From: Balneolales bacterium
GTDB taxonomy: Bacteria > Bacteroidota > Rhodothermia > Balneolales > Balneolaceae
Assembly: GCA_030830725.1 (NCBI GenBank)
Contig: JAURMN010000084.1
Location: 1 to 37,051, forward strand
Direction of reading: 5' to 3'
DNA length: 37,051 nucleotides
The translations under genes were made by a program, and so were the position numbers. Of this stretch, positions 1-9,870 are shown piece after piece. Each line of letters opens with the position of its first letter. The first letter of the stretch is position 1. The notes under the pieces are model-generated. The model made no database searches. It was not told where the DNA came from and was given only the letters and a program-made list of their open reading frames with translations.

Positions 1-1
1 C

Positions 2-559
2 ATGCAGGATGCTTCTCAGCCAGTTTGGTTGGCAGGGTATCAAACCGTGAGCAATTCGCATCCCGATTATGCGGCGCTTTCGTTACTTGGGGATATCATC
101 TCGAGTGGCCGGACCTCTCGTTTTTACAAAGCGTTGGTGGAAGATTCTCAAAAAGCACTAGCCGTTCAAGCATTAAATGGGTTTCCAGGCACGCGTTTTC
201 CTTCGTTATTCATCACGTTTGCGATTCCGAATCAGGGTGTGGATGTAATGGAAATTGAGACGATGATTGAGGAGGAAATTGTCAAAGTACAACAGGGAGA
301 TATCACCCAGGATGAACTCAATCGTGCCATCACCAATCGTCGTGCCGACATCGTGCGCAGTTTGAATTCAAACAGTGGATTAGCCTTGAACGCCGCTACG
401 TTCCACATGCAGCAGGGAGACTGGAGAGCGCTCTTTACACAATTGGATGAGTTCTCCGAAGTCACACTGGCGGATTTACGACGAGTTGCCAATCAGTATC
501 TGGTTAAAACGAATCGTACCGTTGGTATCATCGAAAATAGCGCAACTGCATCTAATTGA
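2..559 (+). CDS. M16 family metallopeptidase, C-terminal part (5' end outside the window)
   Basis: Translation resembles an M16 C-terminal domain (HPDYAALSLLGDIISSGRTSRFYKALVED...ITQDELNRA...LRRVANQYL). The ATG at 2 is probably internal. It lies 14 bp upstream of a second M16-like gene. Confidence 0.85.
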   Translation: MQDASQPVWLAGYQTVSNSHPDYAALSLLGDIISSGRTSRFYKALVEDSQKALAVQALNGFPGTRFPSLFITFAIPNQGVDVMEIETMIEEEIVKVQQGDITQDELNRAITNRRADIVRSLNSNSGLALNAATFHMQQGDWRALFTQLDEFSEVTLADLRRVANQYLVKTNRTVGIIENSATASN

Positions 560-573
560 TAAATTAAACGAAT

Positions 574-2670
574 ATGAAATCACTAAAATCTATTCTGATT
601 CTGCCTCTGCTGTTGCTCTTTGTGACAGAAGGCCTTTCTGCTCAATCGCAAAAACTCCCACGCTGGGATGAGATTGAGTATCCGCCACTAAAAAATTTCA
701 CGAAACCGGAACTCGACATTTTTACACTTGATAACGGGATCGAATTCTATCTAATTGAAGATAATGAGCTTCCACTCGTGAATGTTCGGGTAACCGTTCG
801 TACAGGTGGAATTCTAGATCCTGCCGATAAAACAGGTCTTACCAATATTTTGGGAGATGTGCTTCGTTCTGGGGGTTCTGAAAACTATCCCGCAGATGAA
901 CTCAATACCTTGCTTGAAAATAAAGCGGCAAGCATGGAGACCTTTGGAGGATTTACTTCGATTGGAGCTTCCATGAATGTACTCAAGGAGGATATAGACG
1001 AGCTTCTTCCAGTCTTTGTGGATCTGTTGCAAAATCCATTGATCCCTGAAGACAAAATTAGTTTGGCGAAAACTCAGTATAAGAGCTCAGTTTCCCGTCG
1101 AAATGATGATCAAGGTGGTATTGCGAATCGCGAATTTGGACGATTAATCTATGGTGCCGATTCCCCTTATGGTCGAATGATGGAATATGAAACCATCGAT
1201 GCGGTTACCCGCGCGGATCTAGAAGAACGTCACTCAGAGGCATTTGTTGGCTCGAATATGCTGATTGGGATCGTCGGAGATTTCAATACAGAGGAAATGA
1301 AGCAAAAACTTCAAGCTGCATTTGGTTCGATTCCAACGGGATCTCCAACCAATTTATTTCCACCAGAAATTAACTATGAGTACACCTCCACCATTAATTT
1401 CATTGACAAACCAGATGTGAATCAGAGTTACGTACTTCTCGGTCACATCGGGGGACTTCGTGAGAATCCTGACTATGCGGCTCTTCAGGTAATGAATGAG
1501 GTATTGAGTGGTGGCTTTTCGGGACGCCTATTCCAGGTTGTACGTACCGATTTAGGCTTAGCCTATGCCGTCTTTGGGGCTTTCGGAAGCGGAACACTTT
1601 ATGAAGGACAATTCTATGCCGGCGTGATGACCCAAAGCGCCTCCACAGCGCAGGCAATTGACGCGATCATCGAGCAAATTCGTCGTATTCAGAACGAACC
1701 GATTACGGAAGAGGAAATCGGTCTCACCAAAGATCAGTTCTTGAATTCGTTGGTGTTTAGATATGACAGTAAAGCCAAGGTGTTAAATGAGCGACTCAGT
1801 AATGAGTATGTAGGCCTGCCTGCTGATGCTTTCGATAAGTTAATCGACGAAATCAAAGCGGTGTCGATCGAAGATGTGCAACGCGTGGCTCGCCACTATC
1901 TCCGTCCGGATGCGCTCCAGATCTTGGTAGTGGGTAATGGTGCCGAAATCGGGGATCAGCTCGAGAAATATGGTCAGGTCAATAATGTCGATATTGAGAT
2001 TCCAACTCCGTCCTCTTCCTCATCGTCAGAATCTGGAGATGCTATTCGTGGCGCCGAATGGAAAGATAGAATGTCGGGTGCTATGCTGCCGCAGGGTCGT
2101 CCAGAAGGGATCATTGTAATGGATGCGGTGAACAATGTGCAAACACCAAACGGTCCGATGGCGCTAGTAAGCGAGCAAGAGTTAGATTTTACTGGCCAAA
2201 AATTGATCTCTACGATCTCCACTCCAATGGGAGATATTGTGGTAGAAGTAGGAGTGAGCTCAGGTTCACAGAGCATGGGTGGACAATCCATGAATTTACC
2301 CCCTACTCAAGTGAAAGCAGCATGGGAAGAGCTCTACAGATCTCCACTTTGGGTGGCGTTGAATCCCGATCAGTATATTGCAGAGTTTCTTGGAGTTGTA
2401 GAAGAGGAGGGGGCTCAATATGTGCAGGTTAAATTCCAAGGTGAGGCGGATAATATTTCGCTGACGGTTCTACTTGATCTTGAGACTGCACTGCCATTCA
2501 AGAGTAGTTCAACCTATTTTGTTGCTCAAATTGGGGATAATGTTTCCACAGAGACTCGATTTAATGATTGGAAGCTATCCGACGGCGTAATGATGGCCTA
2601 CGAGCGTATCACGTTTGTGAATGGAACAGAACAGTCTACGATGAAGGTGAATTCCCACTCGTTGAGATAA
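574..2670 (+). CDS. M16 family peptidase-like protein, probably the non-catalytic partner, with signal peptide and extra C-terminal domain
   Basis: Signal peptide (MKSLKSILILPLLLLFVTEGLSAQ), two M16-like halves, no HxxEH motif (GLTNILGDVL at that position), R/Y pair VRTDLGLAYAV present, Ser-rich linker PSSSSSSES, then about 200 aa of extra C-terminal sequence. Confidence 0.85.
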   Translation: MKSLKSILILPLLLLFVTEGLSAQSQKLPRWDEIEYPPLKNFTKPELDIFTLDNGIEFYLIEDNELPLVNVRVTVRTGGILDPADKTGLTNILGDVLRSGGSENYPADELNTLLENKAASMETFGGFTSIGASMNVLKEDIDELLPVFVDLLQNPLIPEDKISLAKTQYKSSVSRRNDDQGGIANREFGRLIYGADSPYGRMMEYETIDAVTRADLEERHSEAFVGSNMLIGIVGDFNTEEMKQKLQAAFGSIPTGSPTNLFPPEINYEYTSTINFIDKPDVNQSYVLLGHIGGLRENPDYAALQVMNEVLSGGFSGRLFQVVRTDLGLAYAVFGAFGSGTLYEGQFYAGVMTQSASTAQAIDAIIEQIRRIQNEPITEEEIGLTKDQFLNSLVFRYDSKAKVLNERLSNEYVGLPADAFDKLIDEIKAVSIEDVQRVARHYLRPDALQILVVGNGAEIGDQLEKYGQVNNVDIEIPTPSSSSSSESGDAIRGAEWKDRMSGAMLPQGRPEGIIVMDAVNNVQTPNGPMALVSEQELDFTGQKLISTISTPMGDIVVEVGVSSGSQSMGGQSMNLPPTQVKAAWEELYRSPLWVALNPDQYIAEFLGVVEEEGAQYVQVKFQGEADNISLTVLLDLETALPFKSSSTYFVAQIGDNVSTETRFNDWKLSDGVMMAYERITFVNGTEQSTMKVNSHSLR

Positions 2671-2791
2671 GTGTGAGAAGGGGCTCAAAGTCAGTACATT
2701 AGGGTCTACATTGGCTTCTGACCCACTTTCTTTGATCATTCAATGCCTTAGACCAACACGCCGTGACCTGGTCAGGTCTATGAGAACCCCC

Positions 2792-3805
2792 TCAGAACCC
2801 GGACGCGGACTTGGATAATCGGGCATGATTAAGTGCCCGGTCAATTACCTTTTGTGCATCCGCGTATTCCGGAAGGTGTACCGATGTTGGATCCATGAGC
2901 CACTCCTGTATAGTCTTTCTCGAACTATCCGTCCAATCGTGAATGACTGGTATTCCCAATTCCTTTAAAGCGGCTGCATTACACAGTTGCTCGTATTGAT
3001 TTTGGATAGGCTTAATGAGGAGTTTTTTGTTCATAAACATCGCTTCAGCACAAGTTTCAAACCCGCCACTGGTCATTACGCCCAAGGATCCTTCCAGACT
3101 TTTGAGAAAGTCTTCATTACTGATAGGCCTTACGGTAATATTATTCTTTTCCGTTTTTGACTCTGCATATGTGGAAAAAATCTCCCACTTTACCTTTCCA
3201 AAGGTCTTTAACTGTTCACTCATAACCTCATGGTGATAAGCCGGCAAATAGACGGTTATATGCTCTCCCTGAACAGGATTTAAATCACGAATTTGCTTGC
3301 GAATAATGGGAGGCTCAATAAAGCTGTCATAGCGCTTGAAATGAAACCCAACCGCATAGGTTGAAGGGGCAAAATGGGTCATAATCTGTTCTGCAAAGAG
3401 AGAGCGCTCCTTGGGTCGAGGGGAATTCGCAGACAAAAATGCTGCCTGATGACTAAGGGCCACTACAGAGCGATTTTGCAGTGTCGCGGCCCAAGCTGTA
3501 ACCGGTTCAAAATCGGAAATAATCAGATCATAAGAGTCCAATTTCAGGCTTTGTAGATCACGAAGAAACTCAATCGGCCTGAGAGAGGTTGCGGTTTTAA
3601 GCATGTCTACATTTCCATCCGAATCATACTCGAAACTCAACCCACGTTTACGAATAATCTCAAATCCATCTAAGTGGAGTTTGCAATTATATCCGCTGAT
3701 CAAAATATCAATGTCAGCGACCTGTTTTAAAACAGGGAGCAACTCACGAGCACGGCTGATGTGACCGTGTCCGGTGCCTTGGATACCGTAGAGTATTTTC
3801 ATCAC
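2792..3805 (-). CDS. Glycosyltransferase family protein (MJ1255/MurG-like GT-B fold)
   Basis: N-terminal MKILYGIQGTGHGHISRARELLPVL and late GVMTSGGFETCAEAMFMNKKLLIKPIQNQYEQLCNAAALKELG, typical of the UDP-glycosyltransferase/MJ1255 family. Confidence 0.75.
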   Translation of the reverse strand: MMKILYGIQGTGHGHISRARELLPVLKQVADIDILISGYNCKLHLDGFEIIRKRGLSFEYDSDGNVDMLKTATSLRPIEFLRDLQSLKLDSYDLIISDFEPVTAWAATLQNRSVVALSHQAAFLSANSPRPKERSLFAEQIMTHFAPSTYAVGFHFKRYDSFIEPPIIRKQIRDLNPVQGEHITVYLPAYHHEVMSEQLKTFGKVKWEIFSTYAESKTEKNNITVRPISNEDFLKSLEGSLGVMTSGGFETCAEAMFMNKKLLIKPIQNQYEQLCNAAALKELGIPVIHDWTDSSRKTIQEWLMDPTSVHLPEYADAQKVIDRALNHARLSKSASGF

Positions 3806-3858
3806 ATTAGAGAATTAGGCTCAAGTTGAATCGAATGAAAATTGCGTTAAACACCGAC

Positions 3859-4677
3859 TTACATGGCCTCGATTTTTTGTCCATTTTCCGGATGTTTAGC
3901 CGGAATTATTCCAGAAGTTTCAGATCGAGTAAACGCTTCATTTTTATAGGCAAACATCGACCATTCCTCGCCGTCAAATTCTAAAGCGGTAAGATTTTCT
4001 ACCCAATCCCCCGAATTCATATAGATCACAGAACCCTGCTCATTTTCATATCCACGGATTTTGGGTTGGTGTATATGCCCACAGATCACATAATCGTAAC
4101 CTTGTTCAATGGCAAGCTCGATGGCAGTCATTTCAAAGTCATCAATAAATTTAACGGCCTTTTTCACACTGTCCTTAATGCGCTTAGATAAGGAGATCTT
4201 CCCTTTACCCATCTTTTCTAAAATATGATTTACAAATCTGTTCAGGTGAATCAATAGGTCATATCCTCGTCCACCGATTTTTGCAATCCATTTACTATGC
4301 TTCATGGTGATATCAAAGACATCACCATGAAAAACCCAGACTTTCTCACCATTGAGTTCCAGTACCATGCTGTCTTTCATGAAGAACGGACCCAACTGCA
4401 AATTCGAAACCTTTCGCATGACTTCGTCATGATTCCCGGTTAGATAGTGAACATCTGTTCCATTGCTCATCATGGTAAGCAGCGTCCTAATCACCAGCAT
4501 GTGTGACTCAGGCCAGTAGCGTTTTCGAAAATTCCAGATATCGACGATGTCCCCGTTTAAAATTAGCTGTTTGGGCTCAATGGAATTTAGGTATTGGACG
4601 AGTTCTAGGGCATGACACCCGACCGTTCCTAGATGCACATCAGAAATGACGGTTATTTCAACTGGACGTTTAGCCAT
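3859..4677 (-). CDS. Calcineurin-like metallophosphoesterase, UDP-2,3-diacylglucosamine diphosphatase (LpxH)-like
   Basis: Metallophosphoesterase motifs SDVHLG, NGDIVDIW, GNHDE, FHGDVFD, CGHIHQPKIR. Confidence 0.8.
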   Translation of the reverse strand: MAKRPVEITVISDVHLGTVGCHALELVQYLNSIEPKQLILNGDIVDIWNFRKRYWPESHMLVIRTLLTMMSNGTDVHYLTGNHDEVMRKVSNLQLGPFFMKDSMVLELNGEKVWVFHGDVFDITMKHSKWIAKIGGRGYDLLIHLNRFVNHILEKMGKGKISLSKRIKDSVKKAVKFIDDFEMTAIELAIEQGYDYVICGHIHQPKIRGYENEQGSVIYMNSGDWVENLTALEFDGEEWSMFAYKNEAFTRSETSGIIPAKHPENGQKIEAM

Positions 4678-4809
4678 AAATTGGAGCGTTTATGAGAAAG
4701 TTACCATCCATGTGTTAAGCGAGCGTTGACGAATTGTTATCCTATTGTTGATGAATGATTACCGGAATGTTACTTTCTGCTTTTAAAAACGAAAAAAAGG
4801 GCAATGAAG

Positions 4810-4825
4810 TACCCGATTTCGGGTA
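4810..4825. promoter_or_regulatory. Near-perfect palindrome TACCCGA-TT-TCGGGTA, candidate operator or RNA hairpin in the osmC-like gene leader
   Basis: 7-bp arms with a 2-nt centre read directly from sequence; lies 26 bp upstream of the preferred ATG (4852). Confidence 0.35.
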
Positions 4826-4851
4826 TTGAACTTTTAACTAAAGGACTTGAA

Positions 4852-5268
4852 ATGGCAAAACATGTTACCGTCACGTTAAAAAATGAAAACTACGAAACTG
4901 CCCTCACCAATGGTCGTCATTATCTTACGGGGGATGAGCCAGTAGATTTGGGAGGAGGGGATAGAGGACCGGCACCGTACGAACTTTTACTTATGTCATT
5001 AGGATCTTGCAGTGTGGTGACAATGAAGATGTATGCTCAGAGAAAAGGGTATGAAATCGAGCATCTTGAAATGAAGTTGACCCATCACAAAGAAACCCGA
5101 GATTCCGATTCCGGAACCAGTGTGAAGGTGGATGTTATCCATAAAAAAGTTCAGTTAAAGGGGAATTTTACCCAAGAGCAGCGAGAACGAATATTGCAAA
5201 TCTCGTCGATGTGTCCAGTGCACCGAATATTGGAATCCGCAATAGAAATCAAGACGGAGTTTGCATAA
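4852..5268 (+). CDS. OsmC family protein
   Basis: OsmC-like sequence [45 protein letters not shown]...[17 protein letters not shown] with two conserved Cys. ORF track starts at 4804, but the ATG at 4852 ([15 protein letters not shown]) has AAAGGA upstream and fits the family N-terminus. Confidence 0.8.
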   Translation: MAKHVTVTLKNENYETALTNGRHYLTGDEPVDLGGGDRGPAPYELLLMSLGSCSVVTMKMYAQRKGYEIEHLEMKLTHHKETRDSDSGTSVKVDVIHKKVQLKGNFTQEQRERILQISSMCPVHRILESAIEIKTEFA

Positions 5269-7378
5269 CCGAGGTGCTTAATTGCTGATAGAGCTCTTCC
5301 GCAGACGTGACAGGCAGTTCACAGTGATGGTGAACACAAAGGTAGGCTTTAGCTGTTGCATCGATCTGCATTTGACGGATGAAGGGGCTCAACTGACGAA
5401 GTTGTGTTTCTGTGGACGGGGTTAAGACATGCACAGTCTGTTCCGTATAGGCAAAGCTTCTGCAAACTTCTCTCATCTGAAACAATACAGGATCATCCTC
5501 CTGTCCGCTTAAGACGATATCGATTTCAACTCCCTGATGTAGAGTATGAGTCCGAGCCAGAAAAGGAGCTACCCCTGGACTTTTCTCTGCGTATACAGCA
5601 GCCAGACGAAGCGTTTGATCCCAACTCTCACGGTAACGCAGTTCACCCGTTAAGCGAAATAAACGATAACAAATCCATCCGTAGATCGAGTTTAATGACG
5701 GAATAGCTGAATCGATACTCTCTTTTTGTCTTCCAAGAGGGGTTTCCTGGTCTTCGCTTGTCATGAATAATCCTCCAATATTCTTATCCAAAAATTTCGC
5801 TTCGGCCAGATCAAGGTAGTAAACAGCACGCTGCAGATACACTGGATCTTGCCCCGCCTCATACAAACCCAGTGCAGCTAAAGACAAGGCTACCACATCG
5901 CACGCAAATCCCTCAATAGCCCTTTCCTGCTCTCGATATCGATGGTAAACCAATCCATCAGGCCCCGTCATAACAAACTCCAATGAGTTCCATGTTCGTT
6001 CAGCACTTTTTAGGAGTTTCTCCTCATCCAGATAAAGCGAAGCCATGGCCAGTGCATAAATCATGTACCCATTCCAATCCGTTAAGATTTTATCATCGGT
6101 TAATGGCCGGGTTCTTTGAGATCGGATCGTGAGCATTTTTTCTCGAAGTTCTTCCAACAGGATCTGAAAATCCTCTTTATTCATTCCCAATTTTTCAGAA
6201 AAGCTGTTAATTCCGTCTGAGAGGTAAAGCACATTGGTGCCATTTGGATAGCCTGTCTGCTCTTCTAAATAATTCCCTTCAGGGCGGATATCAAAAATTT
6301 CTTCTATAAGAGCAGACTCCGTGACGCTGAAATGAGATCGTATTTCGGATTGCGCCCACGTGTAGAATTTTCCTTCCTCTCCCTCACTGTCGGCGTCTAT
6401 TGCGGAATAAAATAGCCCCTCAGCAGAGGTTAATTCTCTGGCAACATACGCTGCGATTTCCAACGCTGTATGCTTGGTTAGGCGACGCTGCAGATGAGCG
6501 AATGCTTTAGAATATGCCAAAAGCAAAAAAGCCTGATCATAAAGCATTTTTTCAAAATGAGGCACTTTCCAGGCTCGGTCTGTCGAATAGCGATGAAATC
6601 CATATCCGATTTGATCGTACATACCCCCATAACGCATCCATTTCAAGGTCGTCCGAGCCATTTTGAAGCTGGCTTGATCTTTTTTTTGTTCCCCATAATC
6701 CAGCAAAAATAACAGGTTTTGGGGCGTCGGGAATTTTGGAGCTGATCCAAACCCTCCATAGACGGTGTCATAAGTATCGATCAAATGCTGAGCACATGCA
6801 GAATCAAAGTAACGCAACGGAACCTCAGCCGGCATTGGATTATGGATTCGTATCGCATTCTCTTTGATTTTGGAGGTAATTTCAAGGATTCTCTCGGGAT
6901 TCTGTTGAAACGTCTCTTGCAAGATCGGTAATAAATCCAGCAATCCGGGGCGGTTTTGACCACGAGTATATTTAGCAATATAGGTTGCGGCAAAAAAAGG
7001 CTCTTTGTCAGGGGTAAGGGCCAGAGTCAGGGGCCAACCCCCGTGACCGTTCAGCATTTGGCATACGGTCATCATGGCACTGTCGATATCAGGTCGCTCT
7101 TCGCGATCTACTTTTATACTTACAAAGTATTCATTGAGTAATGCAGCGATTTCCAAATCTTCAAAACTCTCTTTTTCCATCACATGGCACCAGTGACAGG
7201 TAGCATATCCAATCGACACAAACAGGGGCTTGTTCTCTTTTTTAGCTCTAGAAAAGGCCTCCTCGCCCCAGGGCATCCAATGTACTGGATTACTGGCGTG
7301 TTGTAGTAAATAAGGACTTTTTTCGCTCCAAAGAAGGTTTTTCAAGAGAACCTCACATGGCTTATAATCGGGAGTCAT
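5249..7378 (-). CDS. Thioredoxin domain-containing protein, DUF255 / SPATA20 / YyaL family
   Basis: Family hallmarks [84 protein letters not shown]. Confidence 0.92.
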   Translation of the reverse strand: MTPDYKPCEVLLKNLLWSEKSPYLLQHASNPVHWMPWGEEAFSRAKKENKPLFVSIGYATCHWCHVMEKESFEDLEIAALLNEYFVSIKVDREERPDIDSAMMTVCQMLNGHGGWPLTLALTPDKEPFFAATYIAKYTRGQNRPGLLDLLPILQETFQQNPERILEITSKIKENAIRIHNPMPAEVPLRYFDSACAQHLIDTYDTVYGGFGSAPKFPTPQNLLFLLDYGEQKKDQASFKMARTTLKWMRYGGMYDQIGYGFHRYSTDRAWKVPHFEKMLYDQAFLLLAYSKAFAHLQRRLTKHTALEIAAYVARELTSAEGLFYSAIDADSEGEEGKFYTWAQSEIRSHFSVTESALIEEIFDIRPEGNYLEEQTGYPNGTNVLYLSDGINSFSEKLGMNKEDFQILLEELREKMLTIRSQRTRPLTDDKILTDWNGYMIYALAMASLYLDEEKLLKSAERTWNSLEFVMTGPDGLVYHRYREQERAIEGFACDVVALSLAALGLYEAGQDPVYLQRAVYYLDLAEAKFLDKNIGGLFMTSEDQETPLGRQKESIDSAIPSLNSIYGWICYRLFRLTGELRYRESWDQTLRLAAVYAEKSPGVAPFLARTHTLHQGVEIDIVLSGQEDDPVLFQMREVCRSFAYTEQTVHVLTPSTETQLRQLSPFIRQMQIDATAKAYLCVHHHCELPVTSAEELYQQLSTSVMQTPS

Positions 7379-7397
7379 TCATTGGATTAACCCTACC

Positions 7398-7928
7398 TTA
7401 AATCGATCGGTATCGTTTTGAATAATCAACCAAGTATCGCGAGTATTCACTGTCCATCAGCTCGGAAGAGATCAAAAAATCGGCGGACGATCGATTACAC
7501 GCCAAGGGAATATTATACACCACCGAAATTCGTAGCAGGGCTTTTACGTCGACATCATGAGGTTGTGCCTGAAGTGGATCCCAGAAAAAAATCATCATGT
7601 CTATTTCATTCTGAGCAATGGCTGCGCCAATCTGTTGATCCCCTCCCAAAGGGCCACTCAAAAACGTGTGAACGGGTAGCCTCAGCTCTTTGGCCAGCAT
7701 GCTTCCCGTGGTCCCTGTGCCTAATAATTCGTGTTTTTCCAAAGTTTCAAGATTAAATTTTGCCCAATCCACCAAATCACGTTTCCGATGGTCGTGAGCG
7801 ATAAGCGCAATGCGCTTACGCTTTTTCATAGTAAGCGTCGAACTCGCGATGGACGGATGAAGATGATCCAAATCCACGGGATTCGCATGGCCTTGTGAAT
7901 GTTCATGAGAACCTTGTGATTTATTCAT
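7398..7928 (-). CDS. mgsA: Methylglyoxal synthase
   Basis: IALIAHDHRK, GTGTTG, LSGPLGGDQQIGA, IFFWDPLQAQPHDVDVKALLR, YNIPLACNRSSADF. Start may be the internal ATG at 7829 (MKKRKRIALIAHDHRK). Confidence 0.92.
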   Translation of the reverse strand: MNKSQGSHEHSQGHANPVDLDHLHPSIASSTLTMKKRKRIALIAHDHRKRDLVDWAKFNLETLEKHELLGTGTTGSMLAKELRLPVHTFLSGPLGGDQQIGAAIAQNEIDMMIFFWDPLQAQPHDVDVKALLRISVVYNIPLACNRSSADFLISSELMDSEYSRYLVDYSKRYRSI

Positions 7929-8055
7929 GATAAAGAGGGTCTTTAATTGCAGCAGGATTATGGGTGTCGTATCTTATCAAAATGTAAAATAATTGAGATT
8001 GCCATTGATGCAACTCAGTATGTGAACCTTCATCTTAAGATTACAGAATAATAGT

Positions 8056-8487
8056 ATGGCAATTGAACGTACACTTACAATACTAAAACCTGATTGTGTC
8101 CGCAAAGGATTAATTGGCGACGTCACCAAGCGCATTCAGGATGCAGGGTTTAAAATTTTAGCAATGAAGCTTACCCGTCTGACTCCGCAGACAGCAGGTG
8201 GGTTTTATGCAGTTCACCGGGAGAGACCATTTTTTGGTGAACTCGTTGAATTCATGTCCAGTGGCGCTTGCGTACCCATGATCTTGGAAAAAGAGAATGC
8301 AGTAGCTGATTTTCGTGCATTGATCGGAGCGACCAATCCTGCTCAAGCTGCTCCTGGAACCATTCGTGCCGATTTCGCGGACTCAGTCGGTGAAAATATA
8401 ATTCACGGGTCGGATTCTGTTGAAAATGGCCATATTGAGGCGGCTTATTTCTTCGCTGAATCCGATGTGGTTGCCAATCAGGCCTAA
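8056..8487 (+). CDS. ndk: Nucleoside diphosphate kinase
   Basis: [57 protein letters not shown] (catalytic His motif). Confidence 0.97.
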   Translation: MAIERTLTILKPDCVRKGLIGDVTKRIQDAGFKILAMKLTRLTPQTAGGFYAVHRERPFFGELVEFMSSGACVPMILEKENAVADFRALIGATNPAQAAPGTIRADFADSVGENIIHGSDSVENGHIEAAYFFAESDVVANQA

Positions 8488-8496
8488 TCCGATCTC

Positions 8497-9831
8497 ATGA
8501 TGAGATTCTCTGCCAGCGGGTTTGGACTCCTATTTTTACTGCTGATTACGAGTATTTCTACATGTTCAAAGGAACTTCCGCATCCTGTTCGGTCGGGCGC
8601 AGAAGTCCTTATTGACCAGCATCTTCCTGGACTTGCCGGGAAAAGAGTCGGAATTCTGCTAAATCAATCCTCCACGGTCCGGCCCGAAGCAAACTCGCCG
8701 TTAACGTTAGATACCCTTCTGACCTTGGGAGTTGATATTCGAGCATTGTTTGCTCCTGAACATGGTGTTCGTGGGGATATTGAAGCAGGCGGAAGCGTGA
8801 AGGATGGGGTTGACTCCAAAACGGGTATCCCCATTTACTCTTTGTATGGATCTTCTAAACAACCTCCAAACGAGGTATTAGAAGGACTCGATATCATCCT
8901 ATTTGACATTCAGGATGTGGGCGCACGTTTTTATACCTATATGTCCACCATGGGGTTGCTTCTGGATGTGGCACTGCCTGCCGGTGTGGAGGTATGGATT
9001 TTGGACCGACCTAATCCTGCCGGGGGGGAGTATATCAGCGGATGGATGCTCAATCCCGAATTCACCTCTTTTGTGGGGCTGTATCCGGTTCCGATGGTAC
9101 ACGGAATGACACTTGGTGAGCTGGCCTTGATGATGGTGGGAGAGGGCTGGGTAGGCCGATCAAAAGTGATATCGAATGCAGAAAATTCTTCGAACTCTGA
9201 GTCTACTGTATCAAATACTTTATTGAAAGTGATCCCAATGGAAGAGTGGAATCGAACCATGTTATGGCCTGACACCGGACGGGAATGGGTTCCACCTTCG
9301 CCAAACCTTCCAACATTTGAGCATGCCTATGTATATCTAGGGACATGCCTTGTTGAAGGTACAACACTCTCAGAAGGTCGAGGAACGGAAGATCCGTTTT
9401 TACTTATCGGATCGTCCACTTTTAACCCGAGCCAAGACACATTTGACTCTATATCCCAATCTGAGGTAACACTACCCACTCTTCCAGGTGCTCAACTCAC
9501 ACTTACGGAGTTTATACCCAAGCGTATTCCCGGTAAAGCAGAATCTCCAAAATATCAAGATCAGATCGTTCATGGAATTCGAATTACTCTTACGGACGCG
9601 TCTCTTTATCAACCGGTTGAATCGGGGTTAGAACTCCTTCGTTGGCTTCTCAGCAACGATCCAGAGGCCAAAACGACTCGTTTTTTAACTCTTCTGGCAG
9701 GAGATGACACGATTGGAGAAATTCTTTCAGAAGGCCAGTATGAAGGTGATATATCCCAAGGAAGACGTCCGTTACCCGACTTTTCACACGAGGACTTCAG
9801 AGCTCTTCGCGAACCTTACTTACTGTACTGA
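8497..9831 (+). CDS. DUF1343 family lipoprotein, NamZ-like exo-beta-N-acetylmuramidase
   Basis: Lipobox (LLLITSISTC), GKRVGILLNQSSTV, FAPEHGVRGDIEAGG, DIQDVGARFYTYMSTMG, LDRPNPAGGEYISGWMLNPEFTSFVGLYPVPMVHGMTLGELA, WVPPSPNLPTFE. Confidence 0.88.
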   Translation: MMRFSASGFGLLFLLLITSISTCSKELPHPVRSGAEVLIDQHLPGLAGKRVGILLNQSSTVRPEANSPLTLDTLLTLGVDIRALFAPEHGVRGDIEAGGSVKDGVDSKTGIPIYSLYGSSKQPPNEVLEGLDIILFDIQDVGARFYTYMSTMGLLLDVALPAGVEVWILDRPNPAGGEYISGWMLNPEFTSFVGLYPVPMVHGMTLGELALMMVGEGWVGRSKVISNAENSSNSESTVSNTLLKVIPMEEWNRTMLWPDTGREWVPPSPNLPTFEHAYVYLGTCLVEGTTLSEGRGTEDPFLLIGSSTFNPSQDTFDSISQSEVTLPTLPGAQLTLTEFIPKRIPGKAESPKYQDQIVHGIRITLTDASLYQPVESGLELLRWLLSNDPEAKTTRFLTLLAGDDTIGEILSEGQYEGDISQGRRPLPDFSHEDFRALREPYLLY

Positions 9832-9870
9832 GTATAGGTAAGATAATAGAATTGGTTTCCCGAGTAGGGT

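Noticed and set aside
2702-2778. Small dyads (GGGTC...GACCC; GACCTGGTCAGGTC) between the convergent M16 and glycosyltransferase genes
   Set aside because: Stems are only 5-6 bp and lack a convincing U tract; could be a weak bidirectional terminator but not supportable.
7418-7756. 112-aa ORF antisense to mgsA
   Set aside because: Opposite a clear methylglyoxal synthase; no family resemblance.
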